Part shown: in pieces, positions 43,330 through 43,864 of the stretch
Position numbering within the stretch: position 1 is the stretch's first letter
How the letters are laid out: every line of letters starts with the position of its first letter
Assembly (NCBI GenBank): GCA_934462945.1
Contig: CAKSJF010000008.1
Span: 1-43,864 of the forward strand
Reading direction: 5' to 3'
DNA: 43,864 bases
From: an uncultured Clostridia bacterium
GTDB lineage: Bacteria; Bacillota; Clostridia; UBA1381
Position numbers and translations under genes: made by a program
The notes under the pieces: generated by a model
The model's input: the letters and a program-made list of their open reading frames with translations, nothing else
Databases searched by the model: none
Told to the model about the DNA's origin: nothing

Positions 43330-43864
43330 TCGTGCTGATTGAAATAATACCCGACACCGCGCTTTGTCATAATATACTGCGGTGTTCCCGGATCATCCTC
43401 AATCTTTTCCCGAAGCCGCCGAACCGTCACGTCCACCGTCCGGACATCTCCGTAATATTCATAACCCCACACATTTTCCAAAAGATTCTCTCTGGTAAAA
43501 ATCTTTTCCGGCTGCGTGGCTAAAAATTTCAGCAATTCAAATTCCCGAAGTGTAATTTCAATCACCTTTCCGCGCTTTAACACCTCATACCGCTCGGTGT
43601 TGATTGCCAGATCGCCGGAGATAATCATATTTCCCTGCTGCACACTCTGTTTCTTTAACACCGGCTCCGGCATCGTTCTTCTGAGATTTGCCTTGACGCG
43701 TGCCGTCAGTTCACGGATGGAAAAAGGCTTTGTCATATAGTCGTCTGCGCCAAGCTCAAGACCCAGTACCTTATCCACTTCCTCCTCACGTGCAGTCAGC
43801 ATGATAATCGGCACCATGGATTTTTCCCGGACACGGCGGCAAACCTCAAAACCGTCAATCCCCG
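43326..43864 (-). CDS. walR: response regulator WalR (5' end outside window)
   Basis: About 178 residues of an OmpR/PhoB-type regulator are visible; the frame runs off the window end before the start and the phosphoacceptor Asp. The receiver remainder has the Thr switch and Lys (MLTAREEEVDKV, GADDYMTKPFSI). The winged-helix domain has ITLREFELLKFLA, NVWGYEYYGDVRTVDVTVRR and GVGYYF, which is very close to the WalR recognition region. It is the first gene of the walRK operon. Confidence 0.93.
   Translation of the reverse strand, partial: GIDGFEVCRRVREKSMVPIIMLTAREEEVDKVLGLELGADDYMTKPFSIRELTARVKANLRRTMPEPVLKKQSVQQGNMIISGDLAINTERYEVLKRGKVIEITLREFELLKFLATQPEKIFTRENLLENVWGYEYYGDVRTVDVTVRRLREKIEDDPGTPQYIMTKRGVGYYFNQHE

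Overview
The window looks like chromosomal DNA of an anaerobic, endospore-forming member of the Clostridia (Bacillota). Evidence: a HydAB-type [FeFe]-hydrogenase, dipicolinate synthase (SpoVFA/SpoVFB) and YtaF of the sporulation programme, LL-diaminopimelate aminotransferase (DapL) for lysine/peptidoglycan, an ANTAR regulator beside glnA, a WalRK two-component system with YycH/YycI-like partners, and consensus SigA promoters with strong AGGAGG ribosome sites. Base composition and codon use look even throughout. I saw no rRNA, tRNA, CRISPR, insertion sequence or prophage genes.

Layout. 1-4.58 kb (+): end of a hydrogenase operon (histidine-kinase-like ATPase, small [2Fe-2S] protein, NuoF/HydB-like flavoprotein, HydA) with a strong terminator. 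4.58-5.26 kb: an XRE regulator with repeated operator-like sites in front of it. 5.3-8.7 kb (-): a GNAT acetyltransferase, an anchored protein of unknown function, and a sporulation block (ytaF, dpaB, dpaA) with a candidate SigK promoter. 8.7-10.3 kb (-): a uracil permease behind a leader that appears to encode a U-rich-coded leader peptide ending inside an intrinsic terminator. 10.4-16.3 kb (-): a secreted NlpC/P60 enzyme, an XRE regulator, rsmA, galT, dapL, dapF. 16.3-18.3 kb (-): glnA and an ANTAR regulator, with a leader terminator overlapped by an ANTAR-type hairpin. 18.3-23.1 kb (-): a complete branched-chain amino-acid ABC importer (livKHMGF). 23.2-27.4 kb (-): membrane protein, pgsA, rimO, recX, HD-domain protein. 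27.6-30.6 kb (+): two genes without a clear function, a 646-residue glycosidase-like protein and a DUF11-like repeat protein. 30.7-34.0 kb (-): thrC, a small P-loop ATPase, pgi. 34.2-37.3 kb (-): isocitrate dehydrogenase and aconitase. 37.4-38.8 kb: a small membrane protein (+) and an SLH protein (-). 38.8-43.9 kb (-): yycI, yycH, a small secreted protein, walK and the truncated walR.

How the genes connect. Acn and Icd make 2-oxoglutarate and GlnA makes glutamine, so a nitrogen-assimilation theme runs through the window. DapL/DapF feed peptidoglycan and lysine, and DpaA/DpaB divert the same pathway to spore dipicolinate. Wal proteins, the NlpC/P60 enzyme and the SLH protein form a cell-envelope theme.

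The most interesting sequence-level signals are two RNA switches: the uraA leader (10133-10300), which has the layout of the enterobacterial pyrBI UTP-sensing attenuator, and the glnA leader (18222-18264), which matches an ANTAR antiterminator. Genes that most merit a second look are the 646-residue protein, the DUF11 protein with its 5' hairpin, the P-loop protein between pgi and thrC, and the extra secreted gene inside the wal locus.
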